Of a stretch of 64,000 nt of DNA, positions 42,754 to 52,199 are shown one piece after another. The position numbers were made by a program, and so were the translations under genes. Origin of the DNA: Janthinobacterium sp. TB1-E2 (GTDB lineage Bacteria; Pseudomonadota; Gammaproteobacteria; Burkholderiales; Burkholderiaceae_D); contig NZ_CP142523.1 in the NCBI RefSeq assembly GCF_036885605.1, positions 1,736,001 to 1,800,000 of the forward strand, in the 5' to 3' direction. Positions within the stretch are counted from its first letter, which is position 1. Every line of letters starts with the position of its first letter. A model generated the notes under the pieces. It made no database searches and was not told where the DNA came from. It worked only from the letters and a program-made list of their open reading frames with translations.

Positions 42754-44109
42754 ATGACCCAGACCAAGCACTACCCCCACCATATCGATTTGAAACCGGT
42801 GATGCACGCCGAAGGCACGGTGCGCCTGCCCGGCTCGAAAAGCATTTCCAACCGCGTGCTGCTGCTGGCCGCGCTGGCCAAGGGCACGACGAAGATCATC
42901 GACTTGCTCGCCTCCGACGACACCTTCGTCATGCTGACGGCCTTGACGTCGCTGGGCGTGAAATGGACGCAGGATGAATTGACGGGCGACCCGGCCACGG
43001 CCCACCAGGTGCACCACGTGGAAGGCTGCGGCGGCGTGTTCCCGCACCACGAGGCGGACCTGTTCATGGGCAACGCCGGCACGGCGATCCGTCCGCTGAC
43101 GGCGGCCCTGGCCGTGATCGGCGGCGATTACACGCTGCATGGCGTGTCGCGCATGCACGAGCGCCCGATCGGCGACCTGGTCGATGCGCTGAACGCCGTC
43201 GGCACGCAGATCGAATACACGGGCGAGCAGGGCTTCCCGCCGCTGCGCATCCGCCGCGGCCACATCCACGCGCAGCGCATCGCCGTGCGCGGCAACGTAT
43301 CGAGCCAGTTCTTGACGGCCCTCCTGATGGTGGCGCCGCTGATGGCGCGCGACCATGCGGTCACCATCGACGTCACGGGCGAGCTGATCTCGAAGCCGTA
43401 CATCGAGATCACCCTGAATCTGATGCGCCGTTTCGGCGTGACGGTTGAGCATGACGGCTGGCAGTCGTTCACCGTGCAGCCGGGCCAGCAATATCAAAGC
43501 CCGGGCACGATCCACGTGGAAGGCGACGCGTCGTCGGCTTCGTACTTCCTGGCGGCCGGCGCCATCGGCGGCGGTCCCGTGCGCGTGGAAGGCGTTGGAC
43601 GCGACAGCATCCAGGGCGACGTGCGCTTCGTCGAAGCCTTGCAGCAGATGGGCGCGACCATCACCATGGGCGAGAATTGGATCGAAGCCCGTTCAAACGG
43701 CGTGCTGAAAGCCGTCGACATGGACTTCAACCACATTCCCGACGCGGCCATGACGATCGCCGTGGCGGCCCTGTACGCGGACGGCACCTCGACCTTGCGT
43801 AACATCGCCAGCTGGCGCGTGAAGGAAACGGACCGCCTGGCCGCCATGGCCACGGAATTGCGCAAACTCGGGGCCGAAGTGGAAGAGGGCGCCGACTACC
43901 TGCGCGTGACGCCGCCGGCCGAAATCGCCGCCGCCACCATCGACACGTATGACGACCACCGTATGGCCATGTGCTTCTCGCTGGCCTCGCTGGACGGCGC
44001 CGCGCGTCGCGGCAACGAGATGCGCATCAACGACCCGAAATGCGTGGCCAAGACCTTCCCCGAGTATTTCGCCGCGTTTGCGGGGATTGCCAAAGACAGT
44101 CTTATTTAA
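42754..44109 (+). CDS. aroA: 3-phosphoshikimate 1-carboxyvinyltransferase (EPSP synthase)
   Basis: A 451-residue EPSP synthase. Shikimate-phosphate and PEP sites are seen as [31 protein letters not shown] and [19 protein letters not shown]. It joins shikimate 3-phosphate with PEP in the chorismate pathway. NAGTAIRP is the glyphosate-sensitive class I pattern. It is 18 bases after tyrA; a family B repeat follows before cmk. Confidence 0.96.
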   Translation: MTQTKHYPHHIDLKPVMHAEGTVRLPGSKSISNRVLLLAALAKGTTKIIDLLASDDTFVMLTALTSLGVKWTQDELTGDPATAHQVHHVEGCGGVFPHHEADLFMGNAGTAIRPLTAALAVIGGDYTLHGVSRMHERPIGDLVDALNAVGTQIEYTGEQGFPPLRIRRGHIHAQRIAVRGNVSSQFLTALLMVAPLMARDHAVTIDVTGELISKPYIEITLNLMRRFGVTVEHDGWQSFTVQPGQQYQSPGTIHVEGDASSASYFLAAGAIGGGPVRVEGVGRDSIQGDVRFVEALQQMGATITMGENWIEARSNGVLKAVDMDFNHIPDAAMTIAVAALYADGTSTLRNIASWRVKETDRLAAMATELRKLGAEVEEGADYLRVTPPAEIAAATIDTYDDHRMAMCFSLASLDGAARRGNEMRINDPKCVAKTFPEYFAAFAGIAKDSLI

Positions 44110-44123
44110 CCGAAGGCAAATTT

Positions 44124-44188
44124 GGGGTCAGACCCGCAGGGGGAATGCCTTCCAATGGAAGGCATTCCGATCCGCCAGGACTGACCCC
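44124..44188. repeat. Palindromic repeat, family B copy 3 with inner palindrome
   Basis: Outer arms GGGGTCAG / CTGACCCC. Inside is a perfect 13-base inverted repeat GGAATGCCTTCCA / TGGAAGGCATTCC about one central base. The centre is longer than and unlike that of copies 1 and 2, as if another palindrome were nested in it. Lies between aroA and cmk. Confidence 0.7.
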
Positions 44189-44230
44189 AGCTCTTGTTTT
44201 TGGGTTTAGTTTTTTTAAAGTGACAAAATA

Positions 44231-44899
44231 ATGCCGACCTCCCACATCCCAGTCATCGCCATCGACGGCCCCACCGCTTCCGGCAAGGGCACGGTGGCGC
44301 ACCGCGTGGCCGACAAGCTGGGCTTTCATTACCTGGACTCGGGCGCGCTGTACCGCCTGACGGCCTTGAGCGCGCTGCGCCGCGGCACGGACTTGCGCGA
44401 CGAGCACGCGCTGGCTAAGCTGGCCGAACACTTGCCTTGCCACTTTGCTAATGGCGAGATCCTGCTGGCGCAGGAAAACGTCACCGAGCAGATCCGTGCC
44501 GAAGAAGTGGGCAATACGGCGTCGAAGATTGCCGTGTTGCCAACCGTACGCCAGGCGCTGGTCAGCTTGCAGCTGGGCTTTCGCAAGACGCCGGGCCTGG
44601 TGGCCGACGGGCGCGACATGGGCACGGTGATCTTCCCGCACGCCCAATTGAAGGTGTTCCTGACGGCCAGCGTCGAGGCGCGCGCGCAACGGCGCTACAA
44701 GCAATTGATAGACAAGGGTTTTTCTGCTAATATGGAAGACCTTCTGATGGATTTGCAGGCGCGGGACGAACGTGATACTCACCGTGCGATTGCGCCGCTG
44801 GTCCCTGCGGAAGGGGCGCATGTTCTCGATACGTCGGAAATGACGGCAGATGTTGCCGTTGAAACCGTGTTGAAATGGTATGCCGCCGCAGCAAAATAG
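44231..44899 (+). CDS. cmk: Cytidylate kinase
   Basis: A 222-residue NMP kinase. P-loop [15 protein letters not shown], the CMP-binding [13 protein letters not shown], and [13 protein letters not shown]. It phosphorylates CMP and dCMP. Its position directly before rpsA is conserved across Proteobacteria. Confidence 0.96.
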   Translation: MPTSHIPVIAIDGPTASGKGTVAHRVADKLGFHYLDSGALYRLTALSALRRGTDLRDEHALAKLAEHLPCHFANGEILLAQENVTEQIRAEEVGNTASKIAVLPTVRQALVSLQLGFRKTPGLVADGRDMGTVIFPHAQLKVFLTASVEARAQRRYKQLIDKGFSANMEDLLMDLQARDERDTHRAIAPLVPAEGAHVLDTSEMTADVAVETVLKWYAAAAK

Positions 44900-45017
44900 C
44901 GTGTTGTTGTGCTATGTGGTGCCCGTTGACGGCTCCTGGCCTGTCCGGGTGTGTCAAAAACCTAACCCAGTTTAAGTCGCATCGTGCGATCTCTGCTGGA
45001 TAACCTGTGTGAACCCT

Positions 45018-46730
45018 ATGTCTACTGTTACAACTAACGAATCTACCGGTATGGAAAGTTTTGCTGCGCTCTTCGAGGAATCGTTGTCGCGTCAAGATAT
45101 GCGCTCCGGCGAAGTTATTTCCGCTGAAGTCGTGCGCCTCGACCACAATTTCGTGATCGTGAACGCTGGCCTCAAATCCGAAGCATTCATCCCTGTCGAA
45201 GAATTCAAGAACGACCACGGCGAACTGGAAGTCAAAGTTGGTGACTTCGTTTCCGTGGCGATCGAATCGCTGGAAAATGGTTTCGGCGATACCATCCTGT
45301 CGCGCGATAAAGCCAAGCGTCTGGCTTCGTGGCTGGCTCTGGAAAAAGCGATGGAATCGGGCGAAATCGTCGTCGGTACCGTCAATGGTAAAGTCAAAGG
45401 CGGTCTGACCGTGTTGACCAACGGCATCCGCGCATTCCTGCCGGGCTCGCTGGTTGATACCCGTCCTGTCAAAGACACCACCCCATTCGAAGGCAAAACC
45501 CTCGAATTCAAAGTGATCAAGCTGGATCGCAAGCGTAACAACGTGGTTCTGTCCCGCCGCGCCGTCATCGAAGCTTCGATGGGCGAAGAGCGTCAGAAAC
45601 TGATGGAAACGCTGAAAGAAGGCACGGTCGTGACCGGCGTCGTCAAAAATATCACCGACTACGGCGCGTTCGTGGATCTGGGCGGTATCGATGGCCTGCT
45701 GCACATCACCGACCTGGCATGGCGCCGTGTACGTCACCCGTCGGAAGTACTGACGGTTGGCCAGGAAATCACCGCCAAAGTCCTGAAATACGATCAAGAG
45801 AAAAACCGTGTTTCGCTGGGCGTGAAACAACTGGGCGACGATCCTTGGACCGGTCTGTCCCGTCGTTACCCACAAAGCACCCGTCTGTTCGGTAAAGTAA
45901 CGAACCTGACCGACTACGGCGCGTTCGTTGAAGTGGAACAGGGTATCGAAGGTCTGGTACACGTTTCCGAAATGGACTGGACGAACAAAAACGTTGCTCC
46001 TAACAAAGTTGTCCAACTGGGCGACGAAGTAGAAGTGATGGTTCTGGAAATCGACGAAGAGCGTCGTCGTATCTCGCTGGGTATGAAACAGTGCAAAGCC
46101 AACCCTTGGGATGACTTTGGCGTAACCCACAAGAAGGGCGATAAAGTCCGCGGCGCGATCAAATCGATCACCGACTTCGGCGTGTTCATCGGCCTGGCCG
46201 GCAACATCGACGGTCTGGTGCATTTGTCCGACCTGTCCTGGACCGAAACCGGCGAAGAAGCCGTGCGTCGCTTCAAGAAAGGTGACGAACTGGAAGCCAT
46301 CGTTCTGGCCATCGACGTTGAGCGCGAGCGCGTTTCCCTGGGCGTCAAGCAACTGGAAGGTGACCCATTCAACAACTTCGCAGCCATGAACGACAAAGGC
46401 TCGCTGGTAACCGGTACCGTTAAATCGGTTGAGCCTAAAGGCGCCGTGATCCAACTGTCCGAAGAAGTTGAAGGCTACCTGCGCGCTTCCGAAATCTCGC
46501 GCGACCGCGTTGAAGATGCTGGTACGCACCTGAAAGTCGGCGACACCGTTGAAGCAATGGTGCTGAACATCGACCGCAAAGCCCGTGGTATCCAACTGTC
46601 GATCAAAGCGAAAGACAACGTTGAAACCCAGGAAGCCATGCAGAAGATGGCAGCTACCGACAACAACGCAGCTTCGGGCACCACCAGCCTGGGCGCCTTG
46701 TTGAAAGCTAAGTTCGATAACAAGAACTAA
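45018..46730 (+). CDS. rpsA: 30S ribosomal protein S1
   Basis: A 570-residue protein with six S1 RNA-binding repeats, each recognised by the pattern [13 protein letters not shown], for example [31 protein letters not shown] and [15 protein letters not shown]. It unwinds mRNA leaders and brings them to the ribosome. The codon use (ggt, cgt, aaa) differs from neighbours and fits a highly expressed gene. The ATG at 45018 is preferred to the GTG three codons earlier; neither has a strong Shine-Dalgarno, as is usual for rpsA, which controls its own translation. Confidence 0.97.
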   Translation: MSTVTTNESTGMESFAALFEESLSRQDMRSGEVISAEVVRLDHNFVIVNAGLKSEAFIPVEEFKNDHGELEVKVGDFVSVAIESLENGFGDTILSRDKAKRLASWLALEKAMESGEIVVGTVNGKVKGGLTVLTNGIRAFLPGSLVDTRPVKDTTPFEGKTLEFKVIKLDRKRNNVVLSRRAVIEASMGEERQKLMETLKEGTVVTGVVKNITDYGAFVDLGGIDGLLHITDLAWRRVRHPSEVLTVGQEITAKVLKYDQEKNRVSLGVKQLGDDPWTGLSRRYPQSTRLFGKVTNLTDYGAFVEVEQGIEGLVHVSEMDWTNKNVAPNKVVQLGDEVEVMVLEIDEERRRISLGMKQCKANPWDDFGVTHKKGDKVRGAIKSITDFGVFIGLAGNIDGLVHLSDLSWTETGEEAVRRFKKGDELEAIVLAIDVERERVSLGVKQLEGDPFNNFAAMNDKGSLVTGTVKSVEPKGAVIQLSEEVEGYLRASEISRDRVEDAGTHLKVGDTVEAMVLNIDRKARGIQLSIKAKDNVETQEAMQKMAATDNNAASGTTSLGALLKAKFDNKN

Positions 46731-46750
46731 GACTTCGCGGATACTGGCAG

Positions 46751-47056
46751 ATGACAAAGTCCGAGCTGATCAACCGCCTCGCTGAGCGTTATTCTCAGCT
46801 GGTGGCGAAAGATGCGGAGTATGCCGTCAAGACCATTCTCGATGCGATGACCAACGCCCTGGCGACCGGTCAGCGTATCGAGATCCGCGGTTTTGGCAGT
46901 TTTGCCCTGAACAGCAGGCCCCCGCGTATCGGCCGCAACCCGAAATCCGGCGACAAGGTGATGGTTCCCGAAAAACGGGTACCCCACTTCAAGCCGGGCA
47001 AACAGTTGCGCGAGCGCGTGGACGCGATGGTCGGGCAACCGATTATCGAGGATTAA
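46751..47056 (+). CDS. ihfB: Integration host factor subunit beta
   Basis: A 101-residue HU/IHF-family protein. The dimer helices start [16 protein letters not shown] and the DNA-binding arm carries [18 protein letters not shown] and GRNPKSG. It bends DNA as a heterodimer with IhfA. It follows rpsA by 20 bases, the standard arrangement. Confidence 0.96.
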   Translation: MTKSELINRLAERYSQLVAKDAEYAVKTILDAMTNALATGQRIEIRGFGSFALNSRPPRIGRNPKSGDKVMVPEKRVPHFKPGKQLRERVDAMVGQPIIED

Positions 47057-47083
47057 TCGTCTGCTGGAAGGCGGAAAATAAAG

Positions 47084-47112
47084 AGCGGCGTCCTTGGATG
47101 CCGCTTTTTTTT
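47084..47112 (+). terminator. Rho-independent terminator after ihfB
   Basis: The stem AGCGGCGTC / GATGCCGCT, about nine base pairs with one G-T, is followed by eight Ts. Confidence 0.9.
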
Positions 47113-47137
47113 GTTAATATGCTGTAGAGCACTGCTT

Positions 47138-47235
47138 AAACCTACTGCGCGGCGCGCTTTGCGGCCGGCGATGCTCACCGTACTTCAGTACGGTTGCGCT
47201 TCTCGGCCACAAATCACTGCCGCTCGCTACGGTTT
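47138..47235. repeat. 98-bp palindromic element, family C copy 1
   Basis: It starts AAACCTACTGCGCGG and ends CGCTCGCTACGGTTT, with a central hairpin ACCGTAC-TTCA-GTACGGT. It is about 93 percent identical to the copy at 58247. Outside the shared part, GTAGAGCACTGCTTAAACC on the left roughly complements GGTTTGATCAGCACTCTAC on the right, so the hairpin extends beyond the repeat. Confidence 0.85.
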
Positions 47236-47312
47236 GATCAGCACTCTACGTTTGCGCCATTTGCCATTTGCCATGTCGCACTGGTATTTTTTTGTTCACT
47301 CTGGACCTATCG

Positions 47313-47615
47313 ATGAAAATCATCTCCACCATCGTTGGCTGTGTTCTTTTCGTCCTGTTCTTCAGTTTTGCGCTGAAGAATGCGCAGGTTGTCGACCTGC
47401 ATGTTTTCCTCAATTATGAAATTCGCGGCCCCCTGGTCCTGATGCTGCTGGGCTTTTTTGTCGCTGGCGCGAGCCTGGGCGTACTGGCCCTGACGCCGAC
47501 CGTGTTCCGTCACCGCCGCGAAGCGACCAAGCAAAAAACCACCATTGCCGCGCTGCAGACCGTTGGCGTGGCCAGCAATGTCCAGCCGCAACCGGACAGC
47601 GTGAGCGCGCAGTAA
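47313..47615 (+). CDS. lapA: Lipopolysaccharide assembly protein LapA
   Basis: A 100-residue inner-membrane protein with two transmembrane helices (about 5-22 and 40-62) and a cytoplasmic tail. The layout FSFALKNAQVVDLHVFLNYEIRGPLVLMLLGFFVAGASLG matches the LapA domain in pieces. With LapB it regulates LpxC turnover and LPS synthesis. The pair lapA-lapB follows ihfB as in enterics. Confidence 0.88.
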   Translation: MKIISTIVGCVLFVLFFSFALKNAQVVDLHVFLNYEIRGPLVLMLLGFFVAGASLGVLALTPTVFRHRREATKQKTTIAALQTVGVASNVQPQPDSVSAQ

Positions 47616-47661
47616 GCGCCGCCGTCGCTCCTATCTCTCTTACTCGAATAAAAACAATCGC

Positions 47662-48837
47662 ATGGATTTTGAACTCTGGTGGCTATTGGGTATCCCGATG
47701 TTTTTCGCGCTGGGCTGGATCGCCGCGCGCGTGGACATTCATCAACTGGTGTCCGAATCGCGCAGCCTGCCGCGCAATTATTTCAAGGGCTTGAATTTCC
47801 TTCTCAACGAGCAGCATGACAAGGCCATCGACGCCTTCATCGAAGTCGTCAAGCTGGATCCGGAATCGGCCGATATGCACTTTGCGCTGGGCAATCTGTT
47901 CCGCCGCCGCGGCGAAACGGAGCGCGCAATTCGCGTACACCAGAACTTGCTGGCGCGCCCGGACCTGCCGCTGGAACAGCAGGGCCACGCCGCCTACGAG
48001 CTGGGCATGGATTACCTGAAGGCGGGCTTGCTGGACCGTGCCGAAGAAACCTTCAACAGCCTGATCGACACGCAATATGCGGCCCAGGCGCGCCGCGCGC
48101 TGCTGGAAATCTACCAGCGCGAAAAGGAATGGCCACGTGCCATCGAAGCGGCTGTGGGCTTGCAGGAATCGGGCGCCGGTGCGCGCCAGAAGGAAATCGC
48201 CCAGTTCTATTGCGAACTGGCGCATGACGCCCTCGTGCACATGAAGCCGGACGACGCCATGCCGCTGCTGGAAAAAGCCCTGCAGACGGACCGCAAGAGC
48301 GTGCGCGCCACCATCCTGACGGGCGACGTGCTGCTGGCGCGCGGCGACGTGGAAGGCGCGCTGACCACCTGGCGCCGCGTGGAGCAGCAAAGTGTGCCGC
48401 ACGTGGCCCTGGTGGCGCAGCGCCTGATGGATGGCTATACCAAGCTGGGCCGTCCACAGGAAGGCGTCAACCTGCTGCGTTCCTACCTGGAAGAGGCGTC
48501 GTCGATCGACCTGATCGAAGTCGTCTTCAAGGCCGTCATCGAGCTCGACGGCGTGGAAGCGGCGAAGCAGCTGGTCAGCGCCGAGCTGCGCCGCACGCCG
48601 ACCCTGCTGGGCCTCGATAAACTGCTGGAAGCGCGCATGATGGATGCGCCGGCCGCGATCTGGTCCGAGCTGTCGATGGTGAAAAACCTCGTGCACGGCT
48701 ACACGCAGAAGCTGGCCCGCTACCAGTGCAGCCACTGCGGTTTCAAGGCGCGCCAGTTCTACTGGCACTGCCCTGGCTGCAACAAGTGGGAGACTTACCC
48801 ACCACGCCGCACAGAAGAACTCAATGTCATGAACTGA
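47662..48837 (+). CDS. lapB: Lipopolysaccharide assembly protein LapB (TPR protein)
   Basis: A 391-residue protein: N-terminal membrane anchor (residues 1-20), a run of TPR helices through the middle ([36 protein letters not shown]), and a C-terminal rubredoxin-like metal site [18 protein letters not shown]. In E. coli LapB acts as adaptor for FtsH-mediated LpxC degradation. All four metal cysteines are present. Confidence 0.93.
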   Translation: MDFELWWLLGIPMFFALGWIAARVDIHQLVSESRSLPRNYFKGLNFLLNEQHDKAIDAFIEVVKLDPESADMHFALGNLFRRRGETERAIRVHQNLLARPDLPLEQQGHAAYELGMDYLKAGLLDRAEETFNSLIDTQYAAQARRALLEIYQREKEWPRAIEAAVGLQESGAGARQKEIAQFYCELAHDALVHMKPDDAMPLLEKALQTDRKSVRATILTGDVLLARGDVEGALTTWRRVEQQSVPHVALVAQRLMDGYTKLGRPQEGVNLLRSYLEEASSIDLIEVVFKAVIELDGVEAAKQLVSAELRRTPTLLGLDKLLEARMMDAPAAIWSELSMVKNLVHGYTQKLARYQCSHCGFKARQFYWHCPGCNKWETYPPRRTEELNVMN

Positions 48838-48840
48838 TTC

Positions 48841-48877
48841 GTACACGTCACCTTGCCCTGAGCAATGTGGCGTGTAC
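48841..48877. terminator. Inverted repeat after lapB
   Basis: GTACACGTCAC and GTGGCGTGTAC pair over eleven positions with one G-T, loop of 15. It is followed by a short T-rich run and lies between lapB and ugd, so it may attenuate or end lapAB transcription. Confidence 0.4.
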
Positions 48878-48916
48878 TTCTATGTAAGACCTGCTTTTTA
48901 TCCATACGGTACATCC

Positions 48917-50284
48917 ATGAAAATCACTATTATCGGCACCGGCTATGTTGGCCTCGTGACCGGCGCCTGCCTGGCGGAGCTGGGCAACGACGTCTTTTGC
49001 CTCGACCTGGACGCACAGAAGGTCGCCTTGCTCAACAGCGGCGGCATTCCCATCCATGAACCGGGCCTGGAAGAAGTCGTGGCGCGCAACCGCGCCGCCG
49101 GGCGCATGACCTTTTCCACCGACATTGAAGCGGCGGCCGCGCACGGCGTGATGCAATTCATCGCCGTCGGCACGCCGCCCGACGAAGACGGCTCGGCCGA
49201 CCTGCAATACGTGCTGGCCGCCGCGCGCGGCATCGGCAAGTACATGACGGACTTCAAGGTCATCGTCGACAAGTCCACCGTGCCCGTCGGTACGGCCGAA
49301 AAAGTACGCGCCGCCATCCAGGGCGAACTCGATGCGCGCGGCGTGGCCGCCACGTTCTCGGTCGCGTCGAACCCGGAATTCCTCAAGGAAGGCGCGGCCG
49401 TCGAAGACTTCATGCGCCCCGACCGCATCGTCATCGGCGTTGACGCCACGCCGGAAGGCGAGCGCGCGCGCGAACTGCTGAAAAGCCTGTACGCGCCGTT
49501 CAACCGCAACCACGAACGCACTTACTGGATGGACGTGCGCTCGGCCGAATTCACGAAGTATGCGGCCAACGCCATGCTGGCCACGCGCATCTCGTTCATG
49601 AATGAACTGGCGAACCTGGCCGACAAGGTGGGCGTCGACATCGAAGCCGTGCGCCACGGCATCGGCTCCGACCCGCGCATCGGCTACAGCTTCCTGTACG
49701 CCGGTTGCGGCTATGGCGGTTCATGCTTCCCGAAAGACGTGCAGGCGCTCGAACGCACGGCGCGCGGCCACGGCCAGGAATTGCTGATCCTGCGCGCCGT
49801 CGAAGCCGTCAACGACCAGCAGAAGCAGGTGCTGGGACGCAAAGTGGTCACTCGCTTCGGCGAAGATCTGACGGGCCGGCATTTCGCCGTGTGGGGATTG
49901 GCCTTCAAGCCGAATACGGATGACATGCGCGAAGCGTCGGCCCGCGTGCTGCTGGCCGACTTGCTGGCGCGCGGCGCCACCGTGGCTGTGTACGACCCCG
50001 TCGCCATGGCCGAGGCGCGCCGCGTGCTGCAACTGGACTTGACGCCGGAGCAATTGGCCAAGGTGCGTTTTGCCGACAGTTCGAAGGATGCGCTGCAGGA
50101 CGCCGATGCGCTGGTCATCGTGACCGAATGGAAAGCCTTCCGCAGCCCTGACTTCGAGCAGGTCAAGGCGCGCCTGAAGCAGGCCGTGATCTTTGACGGA
50201 CGCAACCTGTTCGAGCCGGCCGTCATGGCCGAGAATGGCATCGAATACCACGGGATCGGTCGCTCGATCCTGACGCGCGCATGA
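48917..50284 (+). CDS. ugd: UDP-glucose 6-dehydrogenase
   Basis: A 455-residue enzyme. NAD site [15 protein letters not shown], catalytic cysteine in [13 protein letters not shown], and the C-terminal UDP-binding domain with [15 protein letters not shown]. It oxidises UDP-glucose to UDP-glucuronate, a precursor for capsule, exopolysaccharide or LPS sugars. The start at [12 protein letters not shown] is chosen; 15 extra upstream residues in frame are unlikely. Its stop overlaps the heptose kinase gene by four bases. Confidence 0.95.
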   Translation: MKITIIGTGYVGLVTGACLAELGNDVFCLDLDAQKVALLNSGGIPIHEPGLEEVVARNRAAGRMTFSTDIEAAAAHGVMQFIAVGTPPDEDGSADLQYVLAAARGIGKYMTDFKVIVDKSTVPVGTAEKVRAAIQGELDARGVAATFSVASNPEFLKEGAAVEDFMRPDRIVIGVDATPEGERARELLKSLYAPFNRNHERTYWMDVRSAEFTKYAANAMLATRISFMNELANLADKVGVDIEAVRHGIGSDPRIGYSFLYAGCGYGGSCFPKDVQALERTARGHGQELLILRAVEAVNDQQKQVLGRKVVTRFGEDLTGRHFAVWGLAFKPNTDDMREASARVLLADLLARGATVAVYDPVAMAEARRVLQLDLTPEQLAKVRFADSSKDALQDADALVIVTEWKAFRSPDFEQVKARLKQAVIFDGRNLFEPAVMAENGIEYHGIGRSILTRA

Positions 50285-51234
50285 GCGCCCAAGAGGTGGT
50301 CGCCTTGACGGCGCCGGCCGCGTTGGCCCAGGTACGCCTGCTGGTGGTGGGCGATGTGATGCTGGACCGCTACTGGTTCGGCGACGTCAGCCGTATTTCG
50401 CCGGAAGCGCCCGTGCCCATCGTGCGCATCGAGAAGCGCGAAGAGCGCCTGGGCGGTGCTGCCAACGTGGCGCGCAACGCGGCCGCGCTGGGAGCGAAGA
50501 CGAGCTTGCTGGGCGTCGTCGGCGACGACGAGGCCGGCAGCCAGGTCGAACGCCTGCTCGAGGGCGGCGGCATCCACAGCTATCTGCAGCGCGATGCGGC
50601 CATTTCCACCATCATCAAGCTGCGCGTGATCGGCCGCCAGCAGCAGATGCTGCGCATCGATTTCGAGGATGCGCCCAGCGATACGGTGCTGCGCGACAAG
50701 CTCAAGCAGTTCAATGCCCTGTTGCCGCACTACGATGTGGTGATCCTGTCGGACTACGCCAAGGGCAGCCTGGTGAACGTGGCCGAGATGATCAAGGCGG
50801 CCCGTGCGGCTGGCAAGATCGTCATGGTCGACCCGAAAGGCGATGATTTCAGCCGCTATACGGGGGCGTCAGTACTCACTCCGAATAAATCGGAACTGCG
50901 CCGCGTGATCGGCAACTGGAGCACGGAAGAGCAATTGACGGAACGCGCGCAGCAGATGCGCGCGCAGCTGGGCCTGGACGCCTTGCTGCTGACCCGTTCC
51001 GAAGAAGGCATGAGCTTGTACACGGCCGATGAGGTGCTGCACATGCCCACCGATGCGCGCGAAGTGTTCGACGTCTCGGGCGCCGGCGACACGGTGATCG
51101 CCACCATGGCGGCCATGCTGGGCGCCGGCATGGGCCTGGGCGAGGGCGTGCGCACGGCCAACCGGGCTGGCGGCATCGTCGTCGGCAAGCTGGGTACGGC
51201 CACCGTCACCCGCGACGAGCTGTTCCCGCAGTAA
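50281..51234 (+). CDS. rfaE1: D-glycero-beta-D-manno-heptose-7-phosphate kinase
   Basis: A 317-residue PfkB-family kinase equal to the kinase half of Hld[26 protein letters not shown] is diagnostic, GGAANVARN binds the sugar and [15 protein letters not shown] is the catalytic PfkB motif. It acts in ADP-heptose synthesis for LPS core. The adenylyltransferase half is not fused, as in many betaproteobacteria; that gene lies outside the window. Confidence 0.93.
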   Translation: MSAQEVVALTAPAALAQVRLLVVGDVMLDRYWFGDVSRISPEAPVPIVRIEKREERLGGAANVARNAAALGAKTSLLGVVGDDEAGSQVERLLEGGGIHSYLQRDAAISTIIKLRVIGRQQQMLRIDFEDAPSDTVLRDKLKQFNALLPHYDVVILSDYAKGSLVNVAEMIKAARAAGKIVMVDPKGDDFSRYTGASVLTPNKSELRRVIGNWSTEEQLTERAQQMRAQLGLDALLLTRSEEGMSLYTADEVLHMPTDAREVFDVSGAGDTVIATMAAMLGAGMGLGEGVRTANRAGGIVVGKLGTATVTRDELFPQ

Positions 51235-51246
51235 CTATGCTGTATC

Positions 51247-51281
51247 ACCTGCGCCAGTCCGTTTGATCTGGCGCAGGTTTT
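51247..51281 (+). terminator. Rho-independent terminator after rfaE1
   Basis: Perfect 11-bp stem ACCTGCGCCAG / CTGGCGCAGGT with a ten-base loop, followed by TTTT, twelve bases after the stop codon. Confidence 0.9.
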
Positions 51282-51400
51282 CCCCTCCTTCCGCTGTCCA
51301 GTCTTGTCAACCGTATCACGCCACAGCCGTTAAAGCCGTTAAGGCGCTGCTCTTCCCTTGCGTTCGAGTCAACTTGAAACCACACCACGGAGAGATACCC

Positions 51401-52105
51401 ATGTTCAAAAAAATACTGCTGGCCATCGCCACCTTGATTGCGACGATGGGCTTTGCCTTTGCCCAGGTCGATGTCAACAAGGCGGACCAGGCGGCACTCG
51501 ACAGCGTCAAGGGCATCGGCCCCGTCACGTCGAAAGCCATCATCGATGAACGTGCCAAGGGCGGCGCCTTCAAGGATTGGGCCGATTTCGAAACCCGCGT
51601 GAAGGGCATCGGCCCGAAAAGTTCCGTGAAACTGTCGGAAGCGGGCTTGCAAGTAAATGGCCAGTCCATGTCCGGCGCGCCAGCGGCGCCCGCTCCGGCG
51701 CCGAAAGCTGCCGCAGCTAAAAAGGAAGCTGCTGTGAAGGAAGTTGCAGCGAAAGAAGCCGCAGCGAAGCCAGCTGCTGCGACCGACACCGCTGCGGCGC
51801 CAGCCAAGACAGCCGCTGAAACGAAGAAAGAAGCTGCTGCCGCGAAGAAAGAAGCCAAGGCCGCCGCTGCTGCCGCCAAGAAAGAAGCCGCCGCTGCCAA
51901 GGTCGTCCCTGCCGCCGCTACCGCGCCAGCCGCCGCCGATGCCGCCCCCGTGAAAACGGCGGCCGAAACGAAGAAGGAAGCGGCTGCTGCGAAGAAGGCG
52001 GCTACTGCAGCGAAAAAAGAAGCCAAGGCTGCGGAAGCGGCTGCGAAGAAGGAAGCCAAGCTGGCTGCGGCCGATGCGAAGAAGGCCGAAGCCGAGAAAA
52101 AATAA
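51401..52105 (+). CDS. ComEA-like helix-hairpin-helix exported protein with long Ala/Lys-rich tail
   Basis: A 234-residue protein. The signal peptide ends FAFA-QVDVNKAD (about residue 21). The HhH DNA-binding domain is residues 22-85 (ADQAALDSVKGIGPVTSKAIIDE, then GIGPKSSVKL). From about residue 95 the chain is almost only Ala, Lys, Glu, Pro and Val in repeats such as AAETKKEAAAAKKEA, like eukaryotic histone H1 tails. ComEA proteins bind incoming DNA in the periplasm during transformation. Here the tail, more basic than acidic, could add non-specific DNA binding. GGAGAGATACCC precedes the ATG. Confidence 0.8.
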   Translation: MFKKILLAIATLIATMGFAFAQVDVNKADQAALDSVKGIGPVTSKAIIDERAKGGAFKDWADFETRVKGIGPKSSVKLSEAGLQVNGQSMSGAPAAPAPAPKAAAAKKEAAVKEVAAKEAAAKPAAATDTAAAPAKTAAETKKEAAAAKKEAKAAAAAAKKEAAAAKVVPAAATAPAAADAAPVKTAAETKKEAAAAKKAATAAKKEAKAAEAAAKKEAKLAAADAKKAEAEKK

Positions 52106-52154
52106 ACGTGTTGCTGTAAGGCGTGCTGCGTGGTGGTGCCGCGCAGCACGAGAA

Positions 52155-52193
52155 GAAAACCCCGCGTGGTACCGGCCGCGCGGGGTTTTTTTT
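52155..52193. terminator. Terminator between convergent comEA-like and cls-like genes
   Basis: GAAAACCCCGCG and CGCGGGGTTTTTTTT enclose a 12-base loop. The flanking A and T runs suit both directions. Confidence 0.88.
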
Positions 52194-52199
52194 ATGCGG

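Noticed and set aside
44727..46757. A 676-codon antisense frame across rpsA
   Set aside because: Shadow of rpsA; no ribosome site and no family resemblance.
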